From positions 368,871 through 432,870 of the forward strand of contig NZ_BNDS01000002.1 in the NCBI RefSeq assembly GCF_014656545.1: a stretch of 64,000 nucleotides of DNA, in the 5' to 3' direction. Shown in pieces: positions 16,984-26,053 of the stretch. The stretch is from Neobacillus kokaensis. Its GTDB lineage: Bacteria; Bacillota; Bacilli; Bacillales; Cytobacillaceae. Every line of letters starts with the position of its first letter. Position 1 is the stretch's first letter. The notes below the pieces were generated by a model, which saw only the letters and a program-made list of their open reading frames with translations, was not told the DNA's origin and searched no databases. The position numbers and the translations under genes were made by a program.

Positions 16984-19125
16984 TCAAGTCATCTTTTTTA
17001 AGAAAACATGTAATGAAATTGGTGCAATCTTCACGTCTCCTTGGTATACATAACCTTTTGGCGTTTTGCCAGCATAATTTTGATTTGCAAGCATGCACCA
17101 CTCGCCAATTGGAAGTGCAATCGAGTGTTCCTTTTCTGATGGATTGATGACCAGTAAAAGATTGTATTCTTCAGTTTGGAGCGTGCAGCCTAATACAGGA
17201 AAAGGCAATGCCAGCGGCTGAATATTCTTCCTAATTTCCACTGCAGTCCGTAAACGAAAACAACGATAGGCCTTTCGAATTTGAATTAGACCTCTCATGT
17301 ATTCCACATTTTCTTTATGCTCGCTTTTTCGCAGCCAATCAAGCTGATTAATGGAATCAGGAGAACGGTAGCTGTTTCCATCACCCTTTTTTGTTCGAAA
17401 AAACTCCTGACCGCTGTGGAGAAAAGGTATTCCTTGTGACAGAATTACAATGCCAGTTGCCAGACGATGGTATTTCCGTTTTACCACTTCATCTACATCC
17501 TTCAAGCAAACCTGAAGCTTATCCCATAACGTATGGTTATCGTGGCATTCAATATAGTTTACCGATTGGGTAGGTTCGTTAAATAACCCTTGATTGTCTT
17601 CTTTAAAGCCAATACTGCCGGTAATTGCTTCAAATGCCTCCCAATAATAATGTTCATTTCCTAACGCATAACCTTTATCGTAAATGTTAAACGTACTGCC
17701 TTTAATGGTATCGCGAAATTGATCATTGAATTGGGCAATTAGCGGTATTTTCTTCTGGTTGGCAATGATGGCTTTCTGCTTAAAAGGCAGCGGGGTATTT
17801 AAATTCCAACCCTCCCCAATTATGAGAGTATCTTTTTTAATGGTATCACAAACATTTTTCACGAGGTTCATTGTTTCAATGTCTAAAATCCCCATTAAAT
17901 CGAATCTAAATCCGTCAATATGATACTCTTCCATCCAGAAGCGAACGGAATCGACAATAAATTTTCGCACCATCCGCCTTTCAGATGCTATGTCATTCCC
18001 CACTCCAGTCCCATTTGACGGCATCCCCATCTCATTGTGACGGAAATAATAACCCGGAACAATTCTTTCAAAAGAAGAATGTTCACGTTTATAAACATGA
18101 TTAAAAACAACGTCCATGATAACCCGAAGTCCGGCGCGATGAACCTGATCTATTAATTGCTTTAATTCGATAATTCTGGAATAAGGATTTGCAGGGTCTG
18201 TGGAATAACTGCCTTCAGGTGCATTGAAATGAAGGGGGTTATAGCCCCAGTTATATTCTTCATTAGGTCTTAATTCATCAACGCCTGCAAAATCATGAAA
18301 AGGAAGGAATTCAATATGGGTAATGCCTAAATTTTCCACATAGGATACCCCAGTTAGTTCAGTATCTTTTCCTTTTGTATATAGCTCCCCGGCCCCTAGA
18401 TACAGTCCTTTATTTCTCACACCGCTATCTGGGTGGATAGTAAAATCTCTTATATGGGTTTCATAAATAATAGCATCAACGGAACTTTCGAGAGGAGGGA
18501 TGTCGATTTTAGAGCGATTTGTTTTCTTTAAATTGACAATAACACCTTGTTCCCCATTTACGCTAACCGCTTTCGCATAAGGGTCAACGGCCTCGTGCCA
18601 CTCCTGATTCACTTGAACAAGGAAACTATATTGAAAATATTCCAAATCGCGATAAACGACCGCCGTCCAAACCCCTTTGTCCTCCCTCTTCATCTTCACA
18701 ATCTCTGAATAATGGCTATTAGGAGAACGTAATTTTACCTTTACCTGAGAGGCAGTTGGTGCCCACAGCTTAAATAAACTTTGATCGGGACAGTATGTCA
18801 CTCCCAAATCGGTTCCCTGATAATAAAACTTCTGATCAAAAGCTTCTGTTCTAATAACGGCACCAATTTGAAGGTCTGTTTTCCCTCCATGTTCATCCAT
18901 AATCCAATATTGTGTTCCAAAACAATATTTTGCCGATAACCGGCACACATATTTATAATGGCCTTCTATTAAAAGCTTTTCTATGATCTGCAATCGACTC
19001 TTACCATGCCCATCTATGATATAAAATGACGAAGACAAGCCTTGGTGATACGAAAGGGGAAGGAGAATCGTAATTAAGTTCATCTCGTCTAAATAGGCAA
19101 GAAAATCCCTTTTAATGGATGTCAT
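16984..19125 (-). CDS. pulA: Type I pullulanase
   Basis: A 713-residue alpha-1,6-glucan debranching enzyme (GH13_14; B. subtilis AmyX is about 718). The family hallmark YNWGYNP is present near residue 293. GH13 motifs follow: DVVFNHV (region I), FRFDLMGILD with the catalytic aspartate (II), IIGEGW with the acid/base glutamate (III) and YIECHDNHT (IV). A CBM48-like domain precedes the barrel (SLFKLWAPTASQVKVKL). No signal peptide, so it is intracellular and acts on imported maltodextrins or glycogen. It overlaps ytlR by 14 bp, so the two are cotranscribed. Confidence 0.95.
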   Translation of the reverse strand: MTSIKRDFLAYLDEMNLITILLPLSYHQGLSSSFYIIDGHGKSRLQIIEKLLIEGHYKYVCRLSAKYCFGTQYWIMDEHGGKTDLQIGAVIRTEAFDQKFYYQGTDLGVTYCPDQSLFKLWAPTASQVKVKLRSPNSHYSEIVKMKREDKGVWTAVVYRDLEYFQYSFLVQVNQEWHEAVDPYAKAVSVNGEQGVIVNLKKTNRSKIDIPPLESSVDAIIYETHIRDFTIHPDSGVRNKGLYLGAGELYTKGKDTELTGVSYVENLGITHIEFLPFHDFAGVDELRPNEEYNWGYNPLHFNAPEGSYSTDPANPYSRIIELKQLIDQVHRAGLRVIMDVVFNHVYKREHSSFERIVPGYYFRHNEMGMPSNGTGVGNDIASERRMVRKFIVDSVRFWMEEYHIDGFRFDLMGILDIETMNLVKNVCDTIKKDTLIIGEGWNLNTPLPFKQKAIIANQKKIPLIAQFNDQFRDTIKGSTFNIYDKGYALGNEHYYWEAFEAITGSIGFKEDNQGLFNEPTQSVNYIECHDNHTLWDKLQVCLKDVDEVVKRKYHRLATGIVILSQGIPFLHSGQEFFRTKKGDGNSYRSPDSINQLDWLRKSEHKENVEYMRGLIQIRKAYRCFRLRTAVEIRKNIQPLALPFPVLGCTLQTEEYNLLLVINPSEKEHSIALPIGEWCMLANQNYAGKTPKGYVYQGDVKIAPISLHVFLKKMT

Positions 19126-20095
19126 TCGAATCCCTCGCTTTTACATCAACTTCTTTCATATTTTGCCATCTCGTCAACACTTGCATCGCCTTTACCTGGA
19201 TATCGATTTTTAAAGGAGATTGACCAATATGCTCTCCGTCACCATGAACGAATAATTTTTCTTTAGATTGGATTGACACCTGCTTGCCCTTAAACGTTTT
19301 TACCTCCGAAAAATAAATATGCTTTCCCCAAAATACACTGAAAAATACAAGCAGCAGCTTCCATTTCGATAATTCATGAACGACCGTTATGTCCAGAAAA
19401 CCATCGTTTGGAACAGCTTCAGGGGCAATTTTCATTCCGCCGCCATAATATGGCTGATTAGAAACCGTTACAAACCATGTTTGATTAAATGTATGCTTAT
19501 ATCCATCAATTGATAAATCAATTGTTGCTGTTTTAAAGGTAAATAATTCTCTTAGCAGTAAATAAACATAGACTAAGCGTCCCAGTGATAGTTTATTGAA
19601 AAATGCCTTAATCCGTGAATGATTGACCTTATAGGCAATTAACGCATCAAATCCAGCACCCATATTGTTAATAAAATACTCTTCCCTTCCGTCTTCCATT
19701 GTCATTTTCCCTGTATCAATCTGGACAAGTTCGCTTTTTGAAAGACGGAGAAGTACTTTTAAGGCGCTGGCTGGGTCGGCTGGAATCTTGAATCCTCTGG
19801 AGTAATCATTCCCGGTACCGCCCGGAATAAAACCAAGTGTTATATTTTTATGCTTGAAGATACCATTCATAACCTCATGCATCGTTCCATCGCCGCCAAC
19901 TGCAATAATAATTTTTTCATGATCATTCTTTGCCGCAATCTGTCTGGCCAGCTGCTTCGCATGCTCAGGATATTCAGTGAAAAATGCTAGATATGGAATC
20001 TGTTCATCCTTTAGTTGAAGCTCAATTTTCCCCCAAACTTTACGACAGCGTCCATTCCCAGCTTTTGGATTGATAATAAAGTACATACTCCTCAT
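19112..20095 (-). CDS. ytlR: YtlR, diacylglycerol-kinase-family lipid kinase
   Basis: A 327-residue protein of the DAGK/sphingosine kinase superfamily. The nucleotide-binding GGDGTMHEVMNG lies near residue 65, with upstream FIINPKAGNGR and downstream GFIPGGTGNDYSRG. Such enzymes phosphorylate diacylglycerol or related lipids at the membrane; which lipid is unknown. The start at 20095 has GAGGT 9-10 bases upstream, better than the TTG at 20104. Its end overlaps the pullulanase start by 14 bp, an odd functional pairing that is probably only transcriptional. Confidence 0.9.
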   Translation of the reverse strand: MRSMYFIINPKAGNGRCRKVWGKIELQLKDEQIPYLAFFTEYPEHAKQLARQIAAKNDHEKIIIAVGGDGTMHEVMNGIFKHKNITLGFIPGGTGNDYSRGFKIPADPASALKVLLRLSKSELVQIDTGKMTMEDGREEYFINNMGAGFDALIAYKVNHSRIKAFFNKLSLGRLVYVYLLLRELFTFKTATIDLSIDGYKHTFNQTWFVTVSNQPYYGGGMKIAPEAVPNDGFLDITVVHELSKWKLLLVFFSVFWGKHIYFSEVKTFKGKQVSIQSKEKLFVHGDGEHIGQSPLKIDIQVKAMQVLTRWQNMKEVDVKARDSNDIH

Positions 20096-20117
20096 ATACC
20101 CCAAACCTCATTTTTAT

Positions 20118-20675
20118 TTAAGTTTGTAATGGAAAAACAGCTGCAGCTTCATATTTTGGCGTTTGATTTAGATGTGTTCGATATAGAACAACGTCTTTTA
20201 CCTGAAACAAAAGTGGCTCTTGTTGAATCTCGTCCATTCTTTTTCTTTCGAAATGATCCATAGAGTTCCATTTTCTAGCCAGTGTAATATGTGGGCGGAA
20301 TGGTCTTGTTTCCAGTTGAAACCCCGCCAGTTCACAAGCAGAAAAGACCTTATTTCTAATCAATTGAAGTTTATGACTTTCTGCCGTATCAGCCCAAAAC
20401 ACTCTTGGGGAATCCTCCCTTCCAAATATCCCAAGACCCTGAATCTGTAAAGAAAAGCTGTTTTCATCCTTTACAGCCTCCCTCACGAAATTTTGAGCGG
20501 CTGAGAGTTTGTCAGATTCCGCACTCCCGAGAAAGGCCAATGTGATATGGAAATCCAGATGATGAACCCAGCGGCTGAATGGGAAGATTTCTTTCATTTT
20601 GTCAATCCGGTCCTTCATTATGATTTTCGTTTCATCGGGTATTCTGACCGCAAAGAAATAGTGCGCTTGCATCAT
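20118..20675 (-). CDS. thpR: RNA 2',3'-cyclic phosphodiesterase (LigT-like)
   Basis: A 2H phosphoesterase of 185 residues. Both catalytic H-x-T-L motifs are present: HITLAFLG near residue 45 and HITLARK near residue 130. It hydrolyses 2',3'-cyclic phosphates at RNA ends (ThpR/LigT, B. subtilis YtlP). The ATG at 20675 has AAGGAATG upstream; longer readings are not conserved. It precedes ytlR by 22 bp in the same direction, so it may lead a thpR-ytlR-pulA transcript. Confidence 0.9.
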   Translation of the reverse strand: MMQAHYFFAVRIPDETKIIMKDRIDKMKEIFPFSRWVHHLDFHITLAFLGSAESDKLSAAQNFVREAVKDENSFSLQIQGLGIFGREDSPRVFWADTAESHKLQLIRNKVFSACELAGFQLETRPFRPHITLARKWNSMDHFERKRMDEIQQEPLLFQVKDVVLYRTHLNQTPKYEAAAVFPLQT

Positions 20676-20754
20676 GTATTCATTCCTTTTCTTAAATTTT
20701 ATTCTATTTTTGCCTAATTGTATGTAGATGTAGACAAAGAATATTTTATGGTCC

Positions 20755-20789
20755 GAAAAAGACGTGGAGTTAGTATCCACGTCTTTTCT
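20755..20789 (-). terminator. Terminator of dat
   Basis: A 12-bp perfect stem, AAAAGACGTGGA (20757-20768) with TCCACGTCTTTT (20776-20787), lies just after the dat stop and upstream of thpR. Confidence 0.9.
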
Positions 20790-20798
20790 AAAAACTTT

Positions 20799-21653
20799 TT
20801 ATAGGTTACCGCATTGTTTTTCAATTTCTTTTTTAAACAGCTCTTGTAATTGCCTTGTTACCGGTCCCGGCACCCCGTCGCCGACTTTTTTATCGTCAAT
20901 CACAACGATTGGTGTTACCTCGCTGGTTGTACTTGAAAGGAATACTTCATCCGCCTGCGCTAGCTCCTCAAGTGTAAATGTCCGCTCTTCAACTGGAATC
21001 TGCTTTTCCTCACATACTCTTAATATCACGTCTTTTGTAATTCCTTTTAAAATCAAATTATTAGATTCATGTGTAATCACAACACCATTTTTCACAATGA
21101 ATACGTTAGATGAGCTTCCTTCCGTTATATCCTGTCCGCGATGCTGGATTGCTTCATAGCAGCCATTTTCTGCCGCCTTTTGTTTTGCTAAAATATTTCC
21201 TAATAGGTTCAAGCTTTTTATATCGCAGCGGAGCCAGCGGATATCCTCGGTTAGAATGGTTTTTACACCTTGTTGGAGGTTAGCTTCCGGAATTGGCATT
21301 TCCTTCGTATAAGCTGTAATACATGGAGTAACATCTCCGACCGGGAATGCATGATTCCTAGGAGCAGCCCCTCTAGTAATTTGCATATAAATGATTCCCA
21401 GCTTAAGGTTGTTTTTTTCAACTAGTTCATCAAGCATATTCATTATGTTTTCTGCTGAAAATGGAAGTTTGATGCCGATGCTTTCAGAACTCTTAATAAA
21501 CCGGTCCATATGTTCTTTCCCAGTAAACATTTTCCCATTGTACACCCGGATGACTTCATATACCCCATCACCAAATTGATAACCGCGGTCTTCGATATCG
21601 ACTTTTGCTTCAGATCGGTTAATAATTTCACTGTTTAAAATGGCATACCCCAT
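20799..21653 (-). CDS. dat: D-amino-acid aminotransferase
   Basis: A fold-type IV PLP enzyme of 284 residues that converts D-alanine and 2-oxoglutarate to pyruvate and D-glutamate, supplying D-amino acids for the wall. Visible features: DRGYQFGDGVYEVIRVYNG at residues 21-39, the Schiff-base lysine in DIKSLNLLGN near residue 145, and the phosphate-binding SSTTSEVTP near residue 240. AGGGAGA precedes the ATG. It lies 22 bp after pepV on the same strand, so the two form an operon. Confidence 0.94.
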   Translation of the reverse strand: MGYAILNSEIINRSEAKVDIEDRGYQFGDGVYEVIRVYNGKMFTGKEHMDRFIKSSESIGIKLPFSAENIMNMLDELVEKNNLKLGIIYMQITRGAAPRNHAFPVGDVTPCITAYTKEMPIPEANLQQGVKTILTEDIRWLRCDIKSLNLLGNILAKQKAAENGCYEAIQHRGQDITEGSSSNVFIVKNGVVITHESNNLILKGITKDVILRVCEEKQIPVEERTFTLEELAQADEVFLSSTTSEVTPIVVIDDKKVGDGVPGPVTRQLQELFKKEIEKQCGNL

Positions 21654-21675
21654 GTTTCACATCTCCCTGTTTATT

Positions 21676-23094
21676 CTATTTATTTTGTGCTAACTCATAT
21701 ATGGTCTGTGCATAAATAGCAGTTGCTTTTACCAAATCTTCAATATACATATACTCGTCCTTTTGATGGGCGATATCCGGTCTCCCTGGAAATAACGGTC
21801 CGAATGCAACTCCTAATTTTAATGAGCGAGCGTACGTACCTCCGCCAATCGCAATTAATTCTGCCTTCTCACCTGTTTGTTCTTCATAAACCTTTTTCAT
21901 TGTTTGAATCAAAAATTCCTTTTCATCCACATGATGCGGCTTCGAATCCGAGAAGTTTTCCATTACGAAGCCTTCTTTTTCTAATAGTAAATCCAATTTT
22001 GCTTTCGTTTTTTCGATTTTATTGGTGACCGAATACCTGCAAGTTATACCGATGCTTCCGCCGGATTCAGCTGAATAAGAGAATTTTCCCGGATTAACCG
22101 TTAAATCCCCGGAAATATCATCTGAATAAGCGACCCCTATTTTGACACCTCTAGAATCCTTAAAGAAATAGCGGGAAACAAATTGAAAATAGTGTTCAGC
22201 TTTCGAATCTACATTAAGCGTAGAAAGAAATTCTGCTAAAAATAGGCCTGCATTTTTCCCGTGTTCCGGCAGCGATCCATGCGCTGAAATCCCTTTCACT
22301 TCTAAAATAAGCTGATCCTTCTCTGAAGTGAAGTTATGTTCTAGTTCATGATTATTCATGAAATTCGTAAATTGCTGGCTGATTTCATTTTGATTTTTTG
22401 TATTTAGCACGGCTTTGGCGAAATCGGGGACCATATTATATCTCTTTCCAGAAACAAAGCTTACAACGCCGATATTGTTATTTGATGCTTCAGGAACAAG
22501 CACATTCTGTACAATATCAAAATTAGCAATCCCTTTTTCTGCATTAATAATCGGAAAATCAGCATCTGGTGCAAACCCCAATGTCGGCATTTCTTCATGA
22601 TTAAAATAATGCTCGACACAGCGCCAGCCGCTTTCCTCATCAGTCCCAATTATCATCCGAACACGCTTTGCGAGCGGCAGTCCCAGTTCTTTTACAATTT
22701 TCATTGCGTAATAAGCAGCCATTGTCGGGCCTTTGTCATCTAAAGCTCCGCGGGCATAAATTTTACCATTACGAATTTCTGCACCAAATGGATCGCTTGT
22801 CCAACCATCCCCTTCAGGAACAACATCCACATGGCAAAGAACTCCAAGAAGGTCCTTACCTTCACCGAACTCTAAATGTCCTGATACGTTTCCAACATTT
22901 TTTGCAATAAAGCCATCCTTTTCACCAAGATGAAGCATGTAATCTAATGCCTCTTTCACCCCTTTTCCAAGAGGTGCTTCTGATGATGCATGCTCCTCAT
23001 CCAAAATGCTTTTAATATGTAATAATCCTTGTGTATCTTGAATAAGCGCATCTTTCCTTTTTTCGACCTCAGCCATCCAATCAATCTTTGTCAA
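21676..23094 (-). CDS. pepV: Dipeptidase PepV
   Basis: An M20-family Zn dipeptidase of 472 residues (B. subtilis YtjP about 463). Metal ligands and motifs are visible: LCHVDVVPEGDGW near residue 85, the bridging aspartate in ARGALDDKGP near 116, GTDEESGWR near 150 and a C-terminal histidine in GRPDIAHQKDE. A lid domain is inserted between the two halves of the catalytic domain. It cleaves dipeptides in the cytoplasm. The start is TTG at 23094 with GGGGGTG 9 bases upstream. It leads the pepV-dat pair. Confidence 0.93.
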   Translation of the reverse strand: MTKIDWMAEVEKRKDALIQDTQGLLHIKSILDEEHASSEAPLGKGVKEALDYMLHLGEKDGFIAKNVGNVSGHLEFGEGKDLLGVLCHVDVVPEGDGWTSDPFGAEIRNGKIYARGALDDKGPTMAAYYAMKIVKELGLPLAKRVRMIIGTDEESGWRCVEHYFNHEEMPTLGFAPDADFPIINAEKGIANFDIVQNVLVPEASNNNIGVVSFVSGKRYNMVPDFAKAVLNTKNQNEISQQFTNFMNNHELEHNFTSEKDQLILEVKGISAHGSLPEHGKNAGLFLAEFLSTLNVDSKAEHYFQFVSRYFFKDSRGVKIGVAYSDDISGDLTVNPGKFSYSAESGGSIGITCRYSVTNKIEKTKAKLDLLLEKEGFVMENFSDSKPHHVDEKEFLIQTMKKVYEEQTGEKAELIAIGGGTYARSLKLGVAFGPLFPGRPDIAHQKDEYMYIEDLVKATAIYAQTIYELAQNK

Positions 23095-23508
23095 ATTCGT
23101 TTACACCCCCAATATTTGTATAAAAGTATCTTATCAATTTTGTCCGAAAAAACGAAATATTAATTTATGAAAAATTTAATTTAATAATTAGCAGAAAATT
23201 CTAATATCCCATCATAATTCTTACACTATATACCATACCTATATATTAAGTAATTGAACTAAGGAGGTTAGGTCAAAACTTTTTTCAAATTAATGGAACA
23301 AATTATATCCTCGTGGTAGAAATTTTCAGAAATTGTGGGTACAATAAAAGTAGATGTATGACATCTAGCATTCACAATTAACCTTCTATAAAAAAAGGAG
23401 ATGTCTGCGCGGAAAAGAAAACTACATATTTTTGAAGAGCTATCTTCAAACAAGCTGTCGGTAGAGGGATTAGACAATAGGTTTTAAAAAAGGATAGGGA
23501 GTGGTTCT
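23095..23508. other. 414-bp gene-poor leader before ytzE
   Basis: No conserved gene is visible. AAGGAGGTT at 23261-23269 is a perfect Shine-Dalgarno with no start codon in the next 15 bases. TAGATGT-ATG-ACATCTA at 23351-23367 is a tight inverted repeat. A 28-codon frame lies at 23401-23487. The region probably holds the pepV and ytzE promoters and may encode a leader RNA. Confidence 0.4.
23401..23487 (+). CDS. Possible 28-residue leader peptide upstream of ytzE
   Basis: An ATG at 23401 opens a 28-codon frame ending in TAA at 23485-23487, 21 bp before the ytzE start. The product is basic at its N terminus (MSARKRKLHIFEEL) and then acidic. GGAG abuts the ATG with no spacer, which is poor for initiation, and I know no homologue. 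It may be a leader peptide or chance. Confidence 0.2.
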   Translation: MSARKRKLHIFEELSSNKLSVEGLDNRF

Positions 23509-23730
23509 TTGAAACCTTCAACTAACCGGATGTTAAACCGCATCAAATGTATCTACATGTTTATTCGTAAGAACGGCACAGTGACAACGCAGGAACTTGT
23601 AGAGGAATTTGGTATCACTCCTCGCACCATACAACGAGATTTGAATGTCTTAGCCTACAATGACTTGGTCATAAGCCCAAGCCGCGGAAAATGGACAACA
23701 ACACAAAAGAAAGTGAAGATGTCATCGTAA
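23509..23730 (+). CDS. ytzE: YtzE, small DeoR-type helix-turn-helix protein
   Basis: A 73-residue protein that is only a DeoR-family winged HTH (GTVTTQELVEEFGITPRTIQRD at about residues 23-44, quoted here in part), with no effector-binding domain. Sequence conservation with B. subtilis YtzE is very high from the first residue, which supports the TTG start at 23509 with AGGGAGTGG upstream. It presumably binds DNA as an oligomer; targets are unknown. It stands alone between a long leader and a strong terminator. Confidence 0.88.
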   Translation: MKPSTNRMLNRIKCIYMFIRKNGTVTTQELVEEFGITPRTIQRDLNVLAYNDLVISPSRGKWTTTQKKVKMSS

Positions 23731-23754
23731 CAAAACTAAAAAGTAAATATAAGA

Positions 23755-23790
23755 ATAAAATAACACGCGAATCATCGCGTGTTATTTGTT
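23755..23790 (+). terminator. Terminator of ytzE
   Basis: AACACGCGA (23762-23770) pairs with TCGCGTGTT (23775-23783), 9 bp with a 4-base loop, followed by ATTTGTTTT. Confidence 0.88.
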
Positions 23791-23819
23791 TTATCAAGTT
23801 CCCTATTAATCAATCAGGA

Positions 23820-23847
23820 TTGACATTTCCCCAAAAAATGATATATT
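23820..23847 (+). promoter_or_regulatory. Sigma-A promoter of the amino acid permease
   Basis: TTGACA at 23820-23825 and TATATT at 23842-23847 are separated by 16 bases, close to consensus. The permease ATG lies 58 bp downstream. Confidence 0.7.
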
Positions 23848-23904
23848 AATATAAAAATACTTTAGTACTTAAAAGCGTCTAAGTAAAATAAGAAAAGGTG
23901 CAGC

Positions 23905-25254
23905 ATGGATAAAAAACATCAAGATTTAAATAAAGGATTATTACCGCGGCATGTACAATTTATCGCCTTAGCAGGTATGATTGGTACAGGAATCTTTAAA
24001 GGCAGCTCTGATACATTAAATATTGCCGGTCCCAGTGTCATTGTGGCGTATTTAATTGGCGGGCTCTTACTTTTTATTATTATGGCGGCATTAGGTGAGC
24101 TGGCACTTGCCTATCCTAACAACAATGTACAGCATTTAGTAAACAGAGCGTTTGGGTTCCAGATTTCCTTTCTAGTTGGATGGCTTTACTGGATTAACTG
24201 GATAATTGTTACTGTAGTAGAATTATTAGCAGCTGGGAGCTTTTTGCAATTTTGGCTGCCGCAAACACCATTATGGCTGCTCAGCCTCATTTGTGCAGTG
24301 ATCATCATTGGCATCAATTTGTTTCAGGTTAAATATTACGGCGAGCTGGAATTTTGGTTTGCCAGTGTGAAAATTATTGCTTTAACAGCATTTATTGTTT
24401 TAGGATTTTTACTTCTTTTAGGTGTCATTCCAAGCGACATTCATAATCCAATGTCAAACTATACAGCCCATGGCGGATTTTTTCCTCACGGCATTGGTGG
24501 TACCTTCAGCGCTTTTTTAGTGGTTATGTTTTCATATGGCGGGGCTGAATTAATCGGTGTGGCTGTTACCGAAACAAAGAATGCTGAGAAGGTATTGCCT
24601 AAAATCATTAAAAGTGCTGTTTGGCGGGTGGTAATCTTCTACATTTTTCCAATCCTTATTATTTGCGGGATAATGCCATGGAACAAGGTAACCGGCGAGG
24701 AAAGCCCCTTCGTTCAAGTGTTTAGTGTAACAGGCTTGCCTGGTGCGGCACATATAATGAATTTCGTACTCTTAACAGCGGTGCTATCAGCGGCTAACTC
24801 AGGAATTTACGCCACTTCGAGGACATTATTCTCAATGGCCCAAAGTGGTGTAGCACCTGCTGGACTTGCAAAAATCTCTCGCAAAGGTATTCCGGTTGTC
24901 GGGATTATATTGACTAGCCTTTGTATCTTAATTGGTGTGTTCCTAGCATACCTAACACCAAGTGAGGTCATCAGCTATCTCATGACGATTCCAGGTTTTA
25001 CCGTCATGCTCCTTTGGATGAGCATTTGTGCAGCACAGTTGAAATTAAGACCACATTACTTAAATCAGCCATCCTTTAAGGTAAAATGGTTCCCTTATAC
25101 GACCTGGTTCGCGATAATAGCCTTGGGCGTTATATTTATTGGATTCTTATTTAACCCAAATAATATCACTGGGACTACAGTAAGTCTTATAACCATTGGA
25201 CTGTTAATTTTATTCTCTTTTATTACTAGAAAAACAAATACTGCAACAGTATAA
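23905..25254 (+). CDS. APC-family amino acid permease
   Basis: A 449-residue integral membrane protein with about 12 hydrophobic helices. The N terminus shows the amino-acid permease signature GMIGTGIFKGSSDTL followed by NIAGPSVIVAYLIGG, and helix 6 contains FSYGGAELIGVAVTETKNA, as in the AAT subfamily (YvbW, RocE, AnsP and relatives). It likely imports an amino acid with protons; the substrate cannot be read from the sequence. AAAAGGTG precedes the ATG. It has its own promoter and terminator, and no T-box or other leader is seen. Confidence 0.9.
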   Translation: MDKKHQDLNKGLLPRHVQFIALAGMIGTGIFKGSSDTLNIAGPSVIVAYLIGGLLLFIIMAALGELALAYPNNNVQHLVNRAFGFQISFLVGWLYWINWIIVTVVELLAAGSFLQFWLPQTPLWLLSLICAVIIIGINLFQVKYYGELEFWFASVKIIALTAFIVLGFLLLLGVIPSDIHNPMSNYTAHGGFFPHGIGGTFSAFLVVMFSYGGAELIGVAVTETKNAEKVLPKIIKSAVWRVVIFYIFPILIICGIMPWNKVTGEESPFVQVFSVTGLPGAAHIMNFVLLTAVLSAANSGIYATSRTLFSMAQSGVAPAGLAKISRKGIPVVGIILTSLCILIGVFLAYLTPSEVISYLMTIPGFTVMLLWMSICAAQLKLRPHYLNQPSFKVKWFPYTTWFAIIALGVIFIGFLFNPNNITGTTVSLITIGLLILFSFITRKTNTATV

Positions 25255-25285
25255 AAGCCAGCGATTAAGTGCTGGCTTTTTCTTT
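25251..25285 (+). terminator. Terminator of the amino acid permease
   Basis: AAAAGCCAGC (25253-25262) pairs with GCTGGCTTTT (25271-25280), with further Ts after it. It overlaps the stop codon. Confidence 0.9.
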
Positions 25286-25440
25286 TATAATTACCCTATC
25301 AGGTTGATAGATCCATGTAAATTGAAGAGATGGCCCTAATCTTTTTTTCGGTTGATAATAGACTCGGTTTCTGAAATGACCAGTATACGGAAGGTTCAAT
25401 GACTGCTCATTCTTATACTTCTTTTTGGATCGGATTCATC

Positions 25441-25524
25441 GTTTACCCGTCATTTTTCGGAGTTTACCCGTCTGTCTTGTGAAGTTACCCATCGATTTTT
25501 TCACTTTACCTTCAACTTGACTCC
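25441..25524. repeat. Degenerate 21-bp tandem repeat
   Basis: Units beginning GTTTACCCGTC at 25441 and 25462, AGTTACCCATC at 25483 and CTTTACC at 25504 recur at exactly 21 bp, with increasing divergence. It lies in the 317-bp gap between the permease terminator and the DUF2935 terminator, where no gene is visible. Confidence 0.7.
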
Positions 25525-25529
25525 TCCAA

Positions 25530-25566
25530 CAATAAAAAAAGCGATATCCCAATAGGAATATCACTC
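25530..25566 (-). terminator. Terminator of the DUF2935 gene
   Basis: On the minus strand GATATTCC-TATT-GGGATATC forms an 8-bp stem with one G-U pair, followed by seven Ts. Confidence 0.85.
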
Positions 25567-25571
25567 TCAAT

Positions 25572-26003
25572 TTATTGCTGCCCGCTTGTTAGGAGTGCCT
25601 GGGCTATTCCGATGAAGTACTCGGATTCACGGATAATGTGCACGAGTACTACTTTAGCTGTGTGATTTGAACTAACGGCGGCGCTATGTGTTTTAATTTG
25701 CTGACACAACTGAATGAACCCTTCACTTTGCTGCAGGCAATAAGCAACGAGTTCCATCACTTGCTGCTGCAATTGTTCTGATACCTGATTTCCGGAGCGA
25801 ACAACTGATTCAATATAGCGGATGACCTGCTGGTGCGTTTCCCCGAGTGCCTGCTCCCATTTTTTCAGAGCATCGACAAATTCAGGTTCCAGCCCGGTTA
25901 CCAGCTCGCGAATGACTACGGTATGCTCTTCCTCTTGATGTTTCCAAAATTCCGCTTCATCTAATATCCTTAATGGCATTTGCTGGCCATAGTAAAATTG
26001 CAT
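25572..26003 (-). CDS. DUF2935-type four-helix protein
   Basis: A 143-residue helical protein. The N-terminal EFWKHQEEEHTVVIRELV resembles the E-W-x-H-Q-x-E-H signature of DUF2935, a hemerythrin/ferritin-like helical fold that in other proteins binds metals, and further H and E residues recur (ETHQQVIRYIE, HIIRESEYFIG). It is half the length of two-domain family members. Function unknown. The ATG at 26003 has GGGAGGGGAG upstream. It follows the Tubby-like gene by 50 bp on the same strand. Confidence 0.7.
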   Translation of the reverse strand: MQFYYGQQMPLRILDEAEFWKHQEEEHTVVIRELVTGLEPEFVDALKKWEQALGETHQQVIRYIESVVRSGNQVSEQLQQQVMELVAYCLQQSEGFIQLCQQIKTHSAAVSSNHTAKVVLVHIIRESEYFIGIAQALLTSGQQ

Positions 26004-26053
26004 ACAAACTCCCCTCCCATTCAAAATGTATGGGATAGGCTGTAAAAATATGC

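Noticed and set aside
25441-25524. Tandem repeat considered as a CRISPR array
   Set aside because: The 21-bp period leaves no room for repeat plus spacer, units diverge steadily, and no cas genes are present.
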